Assembly: GCA_003225595.1 (NCBI GenBank)
Contig: QIAR01000106.1
Coordinates: 7,288 to 25,630 of the forward strand
Reading direction: 5' to 3'
DNA from: Acidobacteriota bacterium
GTDB lineage: Bacteria > Acidobacteriota > Terriglobia > Terriglobales > Acidobacteriaceae
Length of the DNA stretch: 18,343 nt
Positions 1 to 8,499 of this stretch are shown here, piece by piece. Every line of letters begins with the position of its first letter. Position 1 is the stretch's first letter. The notes under the pieces were generated by a model. It had not been told where the DNA came from and did no database searches. It saw only the letters and a list, made by a program, of their open reading frames with translations. The position numbers and the translations under genes were made by a program.

Positions 1-393
1 TTCTGTCATAGGAGACTGGGCCGCGCCATAGACAGCGATGGAGGAGGTGAACACAAAGCACTTAACCTGGTGATTCACTGCAGCGTTGATCAGGTTGACG
101 GAACCGATCAAGTTGTTTCGGTAGTTGAACCGCTTGATGAAATGGCTTAACCCTTCAGCGGCGTACGCGGCGAGATGGTAGACGTAGCTAAAGCTATTTT
201 CCTCGAACAAGCGGTCAACAAGCTTCTCGTCGAGGATAGAACCCTTGACAAAAGTTGCACCTTCCGGGACGTTGTCGGCGAATCCGCCGCTCAGGTCGTC
301 CAATACGATGACCTTGTGGCCAAGCCACAGAAGGTGATCGGCAACATGGGATCCCATGAAACCAGCACCACCAGTGACCAATGAAACAGACAT
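1..393 (-). CDS. NAD-dependent sugar-nucleotide epimerase/dehydratase, N-terminal part (cut by window edge)
   Basis: The first 131 residues of an extended short-chain dehydrogenase/reductase acting on a nucleotide sugar. Seen: a Rossmann beta-alpha-beta start with TGGAGFMGSH (residues 7-16), an acidic pair D32-D33 after the second strand that should bind the adenosine ribose of NAD, HLAAYAAEG (73-81), and TSSIAVYG (116-123), which carries the catalytic Ser region. The YxxxK catalytic pair should follow beyond position 1 of the window and cannot be checked. The ATG at 393 is preceded by a good GAGAGGAG ribosome site. It follows the GT4 gene by 53 bases and is the last gene seen in the operon. 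The family includes UDP-glucose 4-epimerases, dTDP-glucose 4,6-dehydratases and similar enzymes; the exact substrate cannot be told from this half. It probably supplies an activated sugar for the repeat unit. Confidence 0.9.
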   Translation of the reverse strand, partial: MSVSLVTGGAGFMGSHVADHLLWLGHKVIVLDDLSGGFADNVPEGATFVKGSILDEKLVDRLFEENSFSYVYHLAAYAAEGLSHFIKRFNYRNNLIGSVNLINAAVNHQVKCFVFTSSIAVYGAAQSPMTE

Positions 394-446
394 CCGCACT
401 CCTCTCTTCTTTTTTGTAAGCTTGATCTCAGACGGAGCTCGGGCAA

Positions 447-1445
447 TCAAGCCATTGCAGCAGCACTTTGAAGAACTTGCCAAGTCCTGCTCGCGGTCTT
501 ATCCCACGAGAACAGTCTTGCTCGAAGGAGTCCTTTTTCTCGTAGTTCATCTCTAAGAGTCAAATCCTGCACCAAGCGGCGAATTCCATCGGCAATGGCC
601 TCGACATCATGCGGGTCCACGAGAAGTCCTGCGTCAGCCACGACCTCGGGCATCGAGCACACATTTGAGGTGAGCACGGGAACTCCACAGGCCATCGCCT
701 CGAGGGGCGGAAGGCCGAACCCCTCGTAGAGAGAAGGGAATACGAACGCGACTGCACCACGATAAACATCGGACAAATCTTCGTTGGCGGACGAATTAGC
801 GAATACAACGTCCCCATTTAGGTCCAGGCGTTCGATTTCTCCTGACATCTGGTGGTCTGGATGCCCAGAAAGGACGAGACGGATGTCTTTGCGGACGCCC
901 GACATGGAATAAGCTTTCAGCAAACGAGGAAGATTTTTGTTCGGTTTTCTGCTCCCAACGTAGAGCAAGTACGGATATCCCGGATCGTGCTTCCGGCCTG
1001 CTGGAGTAAAAGGTAAGCCCACGCCGTTACCTACGTTTACGATCTTTTCCTGGTTGACTTTGGCCCAAGTCGTGATCTCACATTGCGAATACTCGGATAC
1101 AGTCAATACAAAAGCCGCACGGTGACAGGCTGGACGGATGATGTGCTCATAATAGGCGCGCTTTGCCGGACTGGAGTTAGCCGGAACGCGAAGATGATTG
1201 AGGTCGTGAAGCGTAAAGACAAAGGCGCCGGAGTATGGAAACGGTGAGTTATAACCTGGACTAAAAAAGAGCCTAGGCCTTTCAAACCAAAGCCATGTGC
1301 TTAGCAGGACTGGATCCAATGGGTGCCAAGGCCGGCGCGCGGCGTTAAAGGAAGTCAGCGATGGGAGCCGTCTCAGAAGCTCATCTGCAAATCGCCCAAT
1401 TCCGTGCGGGCCGATCCAACGCGCATCGTAAAGCACTTCGATCAT
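447..1445 (-). CDS. GT4-family glycosyltransferase
   Basis: A 332-residue GT-B glycosyltransferase that should transfer a sugar from a nucleotide donor to the growing lipid-linked repeat on the cytoplasmic face. Seen: a glycine-containing N-terminal loop (GPHGIGRF, 12-19), HDLNHLR (80-86), VSEYS (116-120), YVGSRKPNKNLPRLL (162-176) at the start of the donor-binding half, and the retaining-GT signature E241-GFGLPPL-E249 (EX7E) followed by ACGVPVLTSNVCSMPEV. The same frame is open to 1538, but the added 31 residues do not look like the family. The ATG at 1445 starts the typical first strand (MIEVLYDARW) and has AGGA 11 bases upstream. It lies 174 bases after the polymerase gene, the widest gap in the biosynthetic half. 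Donor and acceptor are unknown. Confidence 0.92.
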   Translation of the reverse strand: MIEVLYDARWIGPHGIGRFADELLRRLPSLTSFNAARRPWHPLDPVLLSTWLWFERPRLFFSPGYNSPFPYSGAFVFTLHDLNHLRVPANSSPAKRAYYEHIIRPACHRAAFVLTVSEYSQCEITTWAKVNQEKIVNVGNGVGLPFTPAGRKHDPGYPYLLYVGSRKPNKNLPRLLKAYSMSGVRKDIRLVLSGHPDHQMSGEIERLDLNGDVVFANSSANEDLSDVYRGAVAFVFPSLYEGFGLPPLEAMACGVPVLTSNVCSMPEVVADAGLLVDPHDVEAIADGIRRLVQDLTLRDELREKGLLRARLFSWDKTASRTWQVLQSAAAMA

Positions 1446-1619
1446 AATAAGATAAGTCCTACCTAGAACCGGACGCTGCGAGACCGCCACCGTCCACTCC
1501 AGCACACACTTTGCGCAACATCGAATCACTGCTGCCAAAAAGCAATCTACATAACCGTTCCCGGAAGTACAGAAAATCTCTGGGCCGTTTCAAGGAGCGG
1601 TCCAGCAACCCTGCCAAAC

Positions 1620-2864
1620 CTATGCAACGGGGTTCGGTTTAAGACTCGGAGTGCCTCTAGGGGCAACCCCGATGCGTGATGCGAAGCGAACGAGCATGGC
1701 CACGAGAATCGCCACTGGGAGCAGCCAACCTGCGCCACCAAATGGCAAGACAGATATGTCGGCCAGGAATGCCACAACGAAAAAATCGGCGGGATGCTTG
1801 GTAAGCTTCAACCGATTTACAAAAATACGTGCCAACCCCCCCTTAAGCATCGAAAACAACGCCAGGTAAATAATCGCCAAGGCCCCGAAATCGGCATATT
1901 GCACGCCGATTCCAAAGTCAGGTGACCCCGTGTCAGCGTCGAACCATTCTGGATAAAACTCCTCGGCGAGGTAGAAAACACCAAAGTTCTTGGGTTTACC
2001 TGGCATGAGCACGCGCGGGATCATGCCGTAGACGTTCGCCTCCATCGTGAGGCGCCCGTATTGAGTCGGGAGGCGCGAATCGATTACCAACATTGCGTTT
2101 CGAGTAGAGTCCGAATACTCACTGATAGCCTGAAGTGCCTCGACCGGGCCATCGCCCAATGTCATGGTCATCGCAAATAACGCGACCACAATCACCGCAA
2201 TTCCCAAGGAACAAATTAACGCAGGGAGAAGAGCGATTCGCCGCCTTCTGACATACACCTGAAACAGAAAGAGTAACAAAATTACAGTTAAAACCTGGCC
2301 TTTGCTTCCATGAAGAAGAAGGAGTCCACTGGCGACAACCACAACGAAGGTCTTCGTCAGCCACGATCGTTTTGTAAAAAGGATGAAAATAATCGCGAGA
2401 TAAGCAAGCGTACTTGACACGAAGGTTTGGTGGCCGAATCCAGTTCGCGTCAGTTTGTAGATTTCCCTTGGATCCAAAAGGTACTCTCGAAATTCCAGGA
2501 GAACTGGAGCATAGAGCGCGCACCCAAATACAAGGCACATGAGCGAGAGCGTCGTGAAATTGCCATACGAGTAGCCGCGCGCTCGAGCAACAGTATTTCT
2601 CGTACGTGTGTACGCGAGGACAAAAGCCCAACTTTCGACGGCGAGAGTGCCATACACATAAACACAAGCGTAGCTGCTGAAGTCTGGATCCGTTGCGTAG
2701 ATGTAAACCAGCGGTAATAAGTAATAGGCCGGAACGCCAGTAAGGAAGGTGGGCGTCAGGATATTGACATACGTGCCCTCTCGCCGGCTAAGCCAAATGT
2801 AAGCGGCGAGTGAGATTACCAAGGAAGCAATAATAACGCCGATTGAAACTCCGGACGAAATCAT
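1620..2864 (-). CDS. Wzy-like oligosaccharide repeat-unit polymerase, polytopic membrane protein
   Basis: A 414-residue inner-membrane protein with many hydrophobic segments (for example 7-25, 41-57, 105-123, 150-164, 172-185, 191-205, 210-233, 327-340, 361-374, 379-393). Seen: HGSKGQ (185-190) and a long hydrophilic loop (about 234-325) with NVYGMIPRVLMPGKPKNFG (277-295), a pattern I associate with O-antigen-polymerase-like proteins. Wzy proteins join lipid-linked repeat units at the periplasmic face; sequence conservation in the family is low, so the call rests on topology, these motifs and its place in a locus that also has a flippase and a chain-length protein. The ATG at 2864 has no clear ribosome site. 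Hand counts of G+C for the lines at 2221-2340 give 47-48 percent, clearly below the flippase gene, as often seen for exchangeable polymerase genes. An O-antigen ligase is the main alternative. Confidence 0.82.
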   Translation of the reverse strand: MISSGVSIGVIIASLVISLAAYIWLSRREGTYVNILTPTFLTGVPAYYLLPLVYIYATDPDFSSYACVYVYGTLAVESWAFVLAYTRTRNTVARARGYSYGNFTTLSLMCLVFGCALYAPVLLEFREYLLDPREIYKLTRTGFGHQTFVSSTLAYLAIIFILFTKRSWLTKTFVVVVASGLLLLHGSKGQVLTVILLLFLFQVYVRRRRIALLPALICSLGIAVIVVALFAMTMTLGDGPVEALQAISEYSDSTRNAMLVIDSRLPTQYGRLTMEANVYGMIPRVLMPGKPKNFGVFYLAEEFYPEWFDADTGSPDFGIGVQYADFGALAIIYLALFSMLKGGLARIFVNRLKLTKHPADFFVVAFLADISVLPFGGAGWLLPVAILVAMLVRFASRIGVAPRGTPSLKPNPVA

Positions 2865-2978
2865 ACTTATTCGATACCCATTGCGTTGTGCTAATGGCTT
2901 TCCGCGACAAGCACGCCTCCATCGAGGAGGTGTCTACCCATCGATGGCCGAGGTTACTTGAGAGCACAAAAACGTTTT

Positions 2979-3752
2979 CTATTGCCCGCGTTCAGCAATC
3001 CACACAACTCGACCATCGTTGCCCGCGGGGCCGCGAGCAATTCTGATATCCAAACCAGCGGACGGAATGACCTGGGGCAGATCAGCCCCAATATCCCAGA
3101 ACGCTAATATCCCTTGGGGACACAAAGGGTCGCGATGATATTCCGGAGTTTCGATGTGGTGTATTGCGCCATCGACTACCTCTGATCGTTTTTTGGTCTT
3201 CGTCCTCGGCGGCACAGTGAACAAGTGGGCGCCAGCTGGTCGCAATACCCGGGCCGTCTCGTTAAACGCTTTGTCCAAAAACGGCACGTGCTCGAGAACA
3301 TCCGAAGAAATAATTAGATCAAACGAGTCATCGCGGAAAGTAAGATGAGTAATGTCTTCACAGACCGCGCCGTCCGTCCGAGCAGATCCACCATTTTTTC
3401 CAGCCTCATAGAAAGAACGCGTGTAGCTGCGAGCGTGCGCCAAGATTTTCCTTAATGGTGAGTGCGGGTCCAACTCAAGCACATCCTTCTCGGACAAGTT
3501 GTCCCGGAATCTGGTCTTGATCTCAGTTGCCAAGAGCTCATAACGCTCGTTGGCGGAGCAGAACAAACATGCACGAGATTCGGCAGCAGAACTATTGCAC
3601 AAAAATATGGTGATGCGGTCACAACACTGGCAGCGGCGAACCCGCCAAAGATAGAGTACCCCAATATACCCGGGCAACACTTCGAAAATCTTCTTTACGC
3701 AGGAACTCAACCCATGTTGCCGAGCATGCCGATATATTTTGAGGAGTGCCAT
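2979..3752 (-). CDS. Class I SAM-dependent methyltransferase with N-terminal Cys cluster
   Basis: A 257-residue methyltransferase-like protein. Seen: a Cys-rich stretch C41-x-C43-C44, C52 and C62-x-x-C65, possibly a zinc ribbon; motif I as VLELDPHSPLRKIL (91-104), which replaces the usual GxGxG loop; the acidic pocket D133 and DDSFDLIISSDVLEHV (141-156); and LRPAGAHLFTVPP (170-182). The altered motif I resembles a branch of class I methyltransferases with an A/D-P-E/H-x-PLR loop, so it need not mean loss of activity. In this setting the likely target is a sugar hydroxyl of the repeat unit or a nucleotide sugar; that is inference. The ATG at 3752 has no obvious ribosome site. It sits 90 bases after a GT2 gene and 114 bases before the polymerase gene; the second gap holds a short inverted repeat (2913-2933). 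Confidence 0.8.
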   Translation of the reverse strand: MALLKIYRHARQHGLSSCVKKIFEVLPGYIGVLYLWRVRRCQCCDRITIFLCNSSAAESRACLFCSANERYELLATEIKTRFRDNLSEKDVLELDPHSPLRKILAHARSYTRSFYEAGKNGGSARTDGAVCEDITHLTFRDDSFDLIISSDVLEHVPFLDKAFNETARVLRPAGAHLFTVPPRTKTKKRSEVVDGAIHHIETPEYHRDPLCPQGILAFWDIGADLPQVIPSAGLDIRIARGPAGNDGRVVWIAERGQ

Positions 3753-3842
3753 GCGTGGGTTTTTTGAGCGTCCAGCTCCTGAGCGCTACTCTGATGGCAT
3801 CATTTTGTACCAGCCCATTTGGCCTGGCCTTCTCCGACCCGC

Positions 3843-4826
3843 CTAACGAAGAGCCACAGCGCTGAATCGCCACCTTTTTGCACGGATGGGATTGCGGACT
3901 AAAAGGCTCCAAAAAACAGAAGCATACATTCGAGCTACAGTCCTGTAGTGTTCCTTTGTGACGCCAAGAATCGCAGCGATAACGGACCGCAAAGCAGAGC
4001 TCATCAGCAACAGAAATGAGACGACTAGAGCTTGAGGTATTCCTTTATGCTTTAAGAAGTGGTATACCGTTCCACGGTATCCCTGCCAGACGGCAATGTA
4101 CGGCGCCTGTTCAGCACTTCGTCCGGTCATGTGAAGAACTTCCGCGTCGGGTAGAAAAACGACACGGCAACCAGTTTTCCTCGCCCGAATGCAAAGATCA
4201 CAGGCATCCTCGACTGTAAGGAAGTACTCAGGGTCGTAGCCACCGATCTGCTCGAAAATACTTCGCCTAACCAGTAGGCAGGCCCCCGAAACGAACAACA
4301 AATCCTGACGTTTGTAGGACGAAAACCGATCATAAAGCAACCGCGGAAGGCGATAGGGCATAATACGCCACATCAGCACGTGCAGGAGCCCCCAATTTCG
4401 GTGAAAACTGGCGTGGGGCGTTCCGTCTGCGTACACATTTTTCGGACCCACAACCCCGACATCCGGACTTCTGTCAAGAAAATTAACCATACGCTCCAAG
4501 CTGTTCTCGCGAAGCAGTGTGTCTGGATTCAAAATCAGAACATAGTCCCCTTTGCATTGCCCCAAGGGAGAATTATTCGCCGCTGCTAAACCGATATTCT
4601 CTTTGTTTAGAATCGCGTGAATGTTCTCAAAACGCGACGCATAGTCCTCAACCATTTGTGCGGTGTCATCCGGAGACGCGTTATCTACAAGGAAGATCTC
4701 GAGGGGCACCAATCGCCTCAACAAACTCTCTATGCAGCCCGGTATTTCGTTTGTGGATCCATAAGTGACAATGATCACCGATACTCTTGGCACGGGCTCA
4801 TTCCGTAGTTTTGTGTGGTCGGACAT
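3843..4826 (-). CDS. GT2-family glycosyltransferase (rhamnosyltransferase-like)
   Basis: A 327-residue GT-A glycosyltransferase that inverts the anomeric centre. Seen: VSVIIVTYGST (15-25), VDNASPDD (47-54), NIGLAAANN (77-85), the metal-binding DxD-type site as LNPDT (99-103), SGACLLVRRSIFEQIGGYDPEYF (180-202), the acidic E206-D207 region, and the LH plus basic residues near 231. This arrangement is shared with bacterial dTDP-rhamnose-type transferases, but donor specificity cannot be read from it. A hydrophobic segment (265-288) near the C-terminus probably attaches the enzyme to the inner membrane. The ATG at 4826 has GGAG nine bases upstream. It starts 27 bases after the flippase stop, so the two are very likely cotranscribed. 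The line at 4561-4620 is 45 percent G+C by hand count, lower than upstream genes. Confidence 0.92.
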   Translation of the reverse strand: MSDHTKLRNEPVPRVSVIIVTYGSTNEIPGCIESLLRRLVPLEIFLVDNASPDDTAQMVEDYASRFENIHAILNKENIGLAAANNSPLGQCKGDYVLILNPDTLLRENSLERMVNFLDRSPDVGVVGPKNVYADGTPHASFHRNWGLLHVLMWRIMPYRLPRLLYDRFSSYKRQDLLFVSGACLLVRRSIFEQIGGYDPEYFLTVEDACDLCIRARKTGCRVVFLPDAEVLHMTGRSAEQAPYIAVWQGYRGTVYHFLKHKGIPQALVVSFLLLMSSALRSVIAAILGVTKEHYRTVARMYASVFWSLLVRNPIRAKRWRFSAVALR

Positions 4827-4853
4827 TAAACGAATCTCCGCATGAAGCGTTTC

Positions 4854-6455
4854 CTAACAGACCGGCCGAGGATCTCGTCGACCGAGCAGCACCTTTGCAA
4901 ACTGCATTCGCGTCGTCGGGCCAAGAAGTCGTCGCCACGTCCATATCCAGGTTAACGCGCAGACGATCGCTGCCATCATCGCCGCTTCCCTCAATGGGAG
5001 AATTGCGATCAGAAGAATCGTGACAGGAACTATGGCCGCCACCATTTCCGGAGGCATGGTCAATGTCCTCTCCTCCCTCTGGGTTCGTAGTAGAACGACC
5101 ATGGCCAGGAAATCAACGATTCCTCGACCCAGCCACGCAAGCGCTGCGCCTCCGACACCAAACCGCGTAGCAGCCATGTAGAACACTCCACAATATAGGG
5201 GAAACTCAGCCAGATGTACCCACGCGGTCAGATCGGAACGGCCGCGAGCGTGCAGCGCCGTCCAAGCGATCGAAGCTATCGATTGGACCACGGACCCGGC
5301 GAGAAAAACCTGGGCCGCGAATACTGCCTCGGGCGTGTTCCGGTCTCGGAGCCAAACCTTCATCAGAACCGGTGCCACCACCACGGCCAAAGTCGCAAGA
5401 GGTGCCATGAGCGAGAGACTGATCGCCACTGCCCCACGATAGACGGTCTGGAACTGAGCCGACCCTGACTTGTCCAGGCGGCTCATGAGCGGAAACAAGA
5501 CGGCACAGAAGCTAGTGATGAGTATCTGCAACCTGCTGATCAGGTCCAACGGCGTCCCGTAGCTTGCGACGGCGGCCATCCCCACCCAGATCCCAAGCAG
5601 GAAACGATCGCAGTAGATCATGGCGGTTCCAACGATGTTGGACACGGACAGCCAGCCACCGAAGGACAGCATTCGTCGCACTGCGGTCACGTCGAAGATG
5701 GGACGCAGGCTGGGCCGCTCATCGGCACATAGACAACCAAGGGCAAAAGCTCCGCACATCGCCACTCTGGCCAGAGCAAAGGCTACGGCAACCGCGACAA
5801 GACCGCCCCCCCTGGCCACCGCAAGCGCCGGAAGGGCATAGTTTCCCACGCCACTGCAACCGGTAACCCAGCTGACGAGGGGGAAGCGGCCCGACGCCTC
5901 TAGGAAGCCTCGGAACGTCGCCGTCAAAGTTACGAGCGGGATTGTGATACAGATGATGTAAAACGACTCAGATGCAGCACGAGAATGAGTAGGTGGAATC
6001 CTCAGGTGGCTGGCGACGGCCGGCACTGCTAGGAGGCAACCTGCGGTGACGATCGCTCCAATTCCACCAAGCAAGATGATCGAACCCCAGAAATAGCGAC
6101 GTAGATCATCAGGACGTCCAGCCTCCAGACTCTGAGCTATGAACCGGGTCGAGGCACGCCCCAGCCCTAAATCCAACATAGTAAAGTAGACTAGAGCCGT
6201 AGAAATAATAGTGACGATACCGAACACTTCGGAGCCGAGATGTTGCAGCAAGAACGGGATAGCCGCTATCGCAGCGACGGCTGGCGCTATTTGTGATCCG
6301 ACCTGATAGATGGTATTTAGCCCAATGCTACGGACTGCCTGTTCCATGACCCCCTTTTGTGGCACTACTTCTGCGCCACTCAGAGATCCGTCCGATCCAA
6401 TGACAGCGTCGCAAGGCACCGACTCCAATCCAACAGGACTGTCGAGATCTGTCAT
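4854..6455 (-). CDS. Wzx-like polysaccharide repeat-unit flippase
   Basis: A 533-residue polytopic inner-membrane protein of the MOP/PST flippase superfamily, expected to move undecaprenyl-diphosphate-linked repeats from the cytoplasmic to the periplasmic leaflet. Seen: about a dozen hydrophobic segments from residue 52 on, the family-like first helices (NTIYQVGSQIAPAVAAIAAI) and MLDLGLGRASTRFIAQ (93-108). The ATG at 6455 overlaps the TGA of the upstream methyltransferase (ATGA), which argues for translational coupling and for this start; the same frame is open up to 6482. A start at 6347 (MEQAVRSIGL), preceded at very short distance by AAGGGGGTC, would remove a 36-residue polar tail and is a real alternative. 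The line at 5761-5820 is 70 percent G+C by hand count, against 45-48 percent in the polymerase and second GT2 genes. Confidence 0.9.
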   Translation of the reverse strand: MTDLDSPVGLESVPCDAVIGSDGSLSGAEVVPQKGVMEQAVRSIGLNTIYQVGSQIAPAVAAIAAIPFLLQHLGSEVFGIVTIISTALVYFTMLDLGLGRASTRFIAQSLEAGRPDDLRRYFWGSIILLGGIGAIVTAGCLLAVPAVASHLRIPPTHSRAASESFYIICITIPLVTLTATFRGFLEASGRFPLVSWVTGCSGVGNYALPALAVARGGGLVAVAVAFALARVAMCGAFALGCLCADERPSLRPIFDVTAVRRMLSFGGWLSVSNIVGTAMIYCDRFLLGIWVGMAAVASYGTPLDLISRLQILITSFCAVLFPLMSRLDKSGSAQFQTVYRGAVAISLSLMAPLATLAVVVAPVLMKVWLRDRNTPEAVFAAQVFLAGSVVQSIASIAWTALHARGRSDLTAWVHLAEFPLYCGVFYMAATRFGVGGAALAWLGRGIVDFLAMVVLLRTQREERTLTMPPEMVAAIVPVTILLIAILPLREAAMMAAIVCALTWIWTWRRLLGPTTRMQFAKVLLGRRDPRPVC

Positions 6456-7471
6456 ACTGCCGTCGGCGCGGAACACACGCAAAAAATTTCTTCTCCTAAG
6501 TCTTTTTTCAAATACAGCAGCAAATCCTCGAGTCCCTGAAAAAAATAAGCAGCTATCCTTGTGCTCACTTTAAAGCTGGTCCGCTCGCCGATCGCTCGGC
6601 CGTCCTGTTTCGCGCAAACGCTCGGACTGTAGATCATGCGGGCCAGACGAGTCTCCGTGCAGAGGGAATACAAAGATAGGCCAGCCCGCTTGACGCACTC
6701 ACGCAAGCTGTCCTGCGAGAAAAGGACCAAATGGCGCGGTACTTCCAGACCACGCCAGTATCTGTTGAACCACCAGTGGCCAAGACTGTTGATGTTCGGT
6801 GTGGTTATGATGAGCCGCCCGGTACTTGGGCGCAGCCGTTTGCGGCACTCGCGCAGCAAACCGACCGGATCAATGACGTGCTCGACCACATGATTAAGGG
6901 TGATTACATCGTAGCAGGGGGTAACAGGCAGATCTGAGATCGTACCCCTGAAGACCTCAAGCCCCCGGCTCCAGGCATAGGATACGGCCGTAGCGTCGGG
7001 ATCGACGCCGGACACTGTCCAGCCGAGGGAGCTCATTCGGGCAATAAACTCACCGTTCCCGCAACCCACGTCCAGTAGGACGCCGGTCTCGGAGGCGGGC
7101 AAAGCCAGGACGTCAAGCGCGGCCGCTCGAGCCACGGATCGTACGTGCGAAAGCAATTGGGGCAGGATTTCCTTGGGACGGGGGACGGGATATCCCAGCC
7201 GCGCCAGGACGCACTTCAATGTTGCATGCCGTAAACGGCCGAGGCGCGTCAGTGGGGCATTGGTGCTATGAGTGTAGTAACGGGCATATAGCTTATCACT
7301 ATCCTTGGGCGCTGGTTGTGGGTCCAGCCATGCGACGTCACAAGAGGAGCAGCGGCGAAGCCCCCAATTTCCTGGGACACCGAATAACCAGTCGACTGTG
7401 GCGAGGTACAGCTGTTTTCCCTCCTCGTTACAGAGCGAACAAAAGGGGCGCGAAATCACTTCAATGCTCAT
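6452..7471 (-). CDS. SAM-dependent methyltransferase with N-terminal zinc ribbon
   Basis: A 339-residue class I methyltransferase. Seen: a four-Cys ribbon C11-x-x-C14 and C41-x-x-C44, motif I LLDVGCGNGEF (132-142) that binds AdoMet, VDPDATAV (156-163) with the ribose-binding acidic residue, YDVITLNHVVEHV (187-199) and TGRLIITTPN (217-226). This layout (ribbon, then Methyltransf_11/23-like fold) is common among enzymes found in polysaccharide and secondary-metabolite loci and often acts on sugars or C-methylates them; the target here is unknown. I chose ATG 7471 over the in-frame GTG at 7492 because AGAGG lies five bases upstream; the GTG would overlap the previous gene. The gene starts 8 bases after the GT2 stop and its TGA overlaps the flippase ATG. 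Confidence 0.88.
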   Translation of the reverse strand: MSIEVISRPFCSLCNEEGKQLYLATVDWLFGVPGNWGLRRCSSCDVAWLDPQPAPKDSDKLYARYYTHSTNAPLTRLGRLRHATLKCVLARLGYPVPRPKEILPQLLSHVRSVARAAALDVLALPASETGVLLDVGCGNGEFIARMSSLGWTVSGVDPDATAVSYAWSRGLEVFRGTISDLPVTPCYDVITLNHVVEHVIDPVGLLRECRKRLRPSTGRLIITTPNINSLGHWWFNRYWRGLEVPRHLVLFSQDSLRECVKRAGLSLYSLCTETRLARMIYSPSVCAKQDGRAIGERTSFKVSTRIAAYFFQGLEDLLLYLKKDLGEEIFCVCSAPTAV

Positions 7472-7479
7472 GCAAGCCT

Positions 7480-8478
7480 CTATCGTAGCCACGTACGTTT
7501 ACGGCTGGGATCGATAACGATTGCTTGGAAAAGTCGCGTGGCACGTGTCCACTCCAATTGCAAAACACGTTTGGTAATCATGCGCGCCGCCGCGATGACG
7601 GTCGGAATCAAGGATACTGGAGCATGTAGGTCACAAAACCGCACCATCGAAGTCCACACATACAGGTCGAAGGTCGATGTTTGTCCTAAGCTTGCACCCT
7701 TCTTGTGCCAGACCTGCGACTCACGCGCCACCGCTAGCTTCCAGCCTGCCTTCCTCAACCTGAAGCATAGGTCCGCGTCTTCCCAATACATGAAATATCC
7801 TTCGTCCAGCAATCCGACATCCTGCAGAGCTTCGCGACGCAAGAGCAGACTTGCCCCAGTTAGATAGGCGAGCTTGTCCCCGGAGGTCTCTTTGGTGCAG
7901 TGAGAAGACCTTCCGAACCACAGGCTCACCCTCCCTCCACCCCAAGTCAGTACTCTGCGAGGTCTCGACATGTCGTAAATAGCCGATCCTGCGGCACCAA
8001 TTCTGGAGTCCACTTCTGCCATCTTTACCATGGCCAGCAGTGCGCCGGGGTCTACCTTTGTGTCGTTATTCAATAGCCAGACATATTTAGCACCCAAGTC
8101 AAAAGCGTGACGAATTCCGACGTTGCAGCCGCCCGCGAATCCCAGATTTTGCCCTAGTTGAATGATCTCGGCCTTCGAAGATCGCTCGCGGATGCGGAGC
8201 ACGGAATCATTTGTGGATGCATTATCAATTACGACGACCTGCGATTCTTGGTAGTCCAGCTGCTGCAAGGAAGTCAGGCAGTCAACGGTGTCTCGCCACC
8301 CGTTCCAATTCAGCAATACTATACAAACTCTTGGATTTCGAAGAAGCTCATCCACAGAACATGGCTTCGTGCATGACATTTCTGGATCGGCCGTCGATAT
8401 CTCTCGCCTAAGATCTTCTATAAGGAATCGGACCCGACTATCGTTTTCTGAAATTGGCTGATTCTTTTCGCGCGTCAT
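7480..8478 (-). CDS. GT2-family glycosyltransferase (rhamnosyltransferase-like)
   Basis: A 332-residue GT-A enzyme. Seen: VCIVLLNWNGWRDTVDCLTS (51-70), VVIDNASTND (82-91), NLGFAGGCNVGI (111-122), the nucleotide/metal site LLNNDT (135-140), TGASLLLRREALQDVGLLDE (207-226), and the acceptor-side YWEDADLCFRLRKAGW (231-246). The order and spacing match the dTDP-rhamnosyl transferase type of GT2. About 48 residues precede the first strand, longer than usual; an internal ATG (residue 34) would shorten this, and neither start has a good ribosome site, so the exact N-terminus is uncertain. It lies 21 bases after the chain-length gene and 8 bases before the methyltransferase. It should add one sugar to the lipid-linked repeat; which sugar cannot be told. 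Confidence 0.92.
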   Translation of the reverse strand: MTREKNQPISENDSRVRFLIEDLRREISTADPEMSCTKPCSVDELLRNPRVCIVLLNWNGWRDTVDCLTSLQQLDYQESQVVVIDNASTNDSVLRIRERSSKAEIIQLGQNLGFAGGCNVGIRHAFDLGAKYVWLLNNDTKVDPGALLAMVKMAEVDSRIGAAGSAIYDMSRPRRVLTWGGGRVSLWFGRSSHCTKETSGDKLAYLTGASLLLRREALQDVGLLDEGYFMYWEDADLCFRLRKAGWKLAVARESQVWHKKGASLGQTSTFDLYVWTSMVRFCDLHAPVSLIPTVIAAARMITKRVLQLEWTRATRLFQAIVIDPSRKRTWLR

Positions 8479-8499
8479 ACTGCACTTTAACCAGCGACC

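Noticed and set aside
1459..1617. A 52-codon frame starting with TTG in the gap between the polymerase and GT4 genes, minus strand
   Set aside because: Non-ATG start, no ribosome site and no recognisable family; ends just before the GT4 ribosome site. Chance is more likely.
2119..2667. 182-codon minus-strand frame inside the polymerase gene
   Set aside because: Overlaps a well-supported membrane protein in another frame and shows Cys/Arg-rich, low-meaning composition.
2913..2933. Inverted repeat ACGCCTCC / GGAGGTGT with a five-base loop between the second methyltransferase and polymerase genes
   Set aside because: One wobble pair and no T-run on the transcribed strand, so no support for a terminator.
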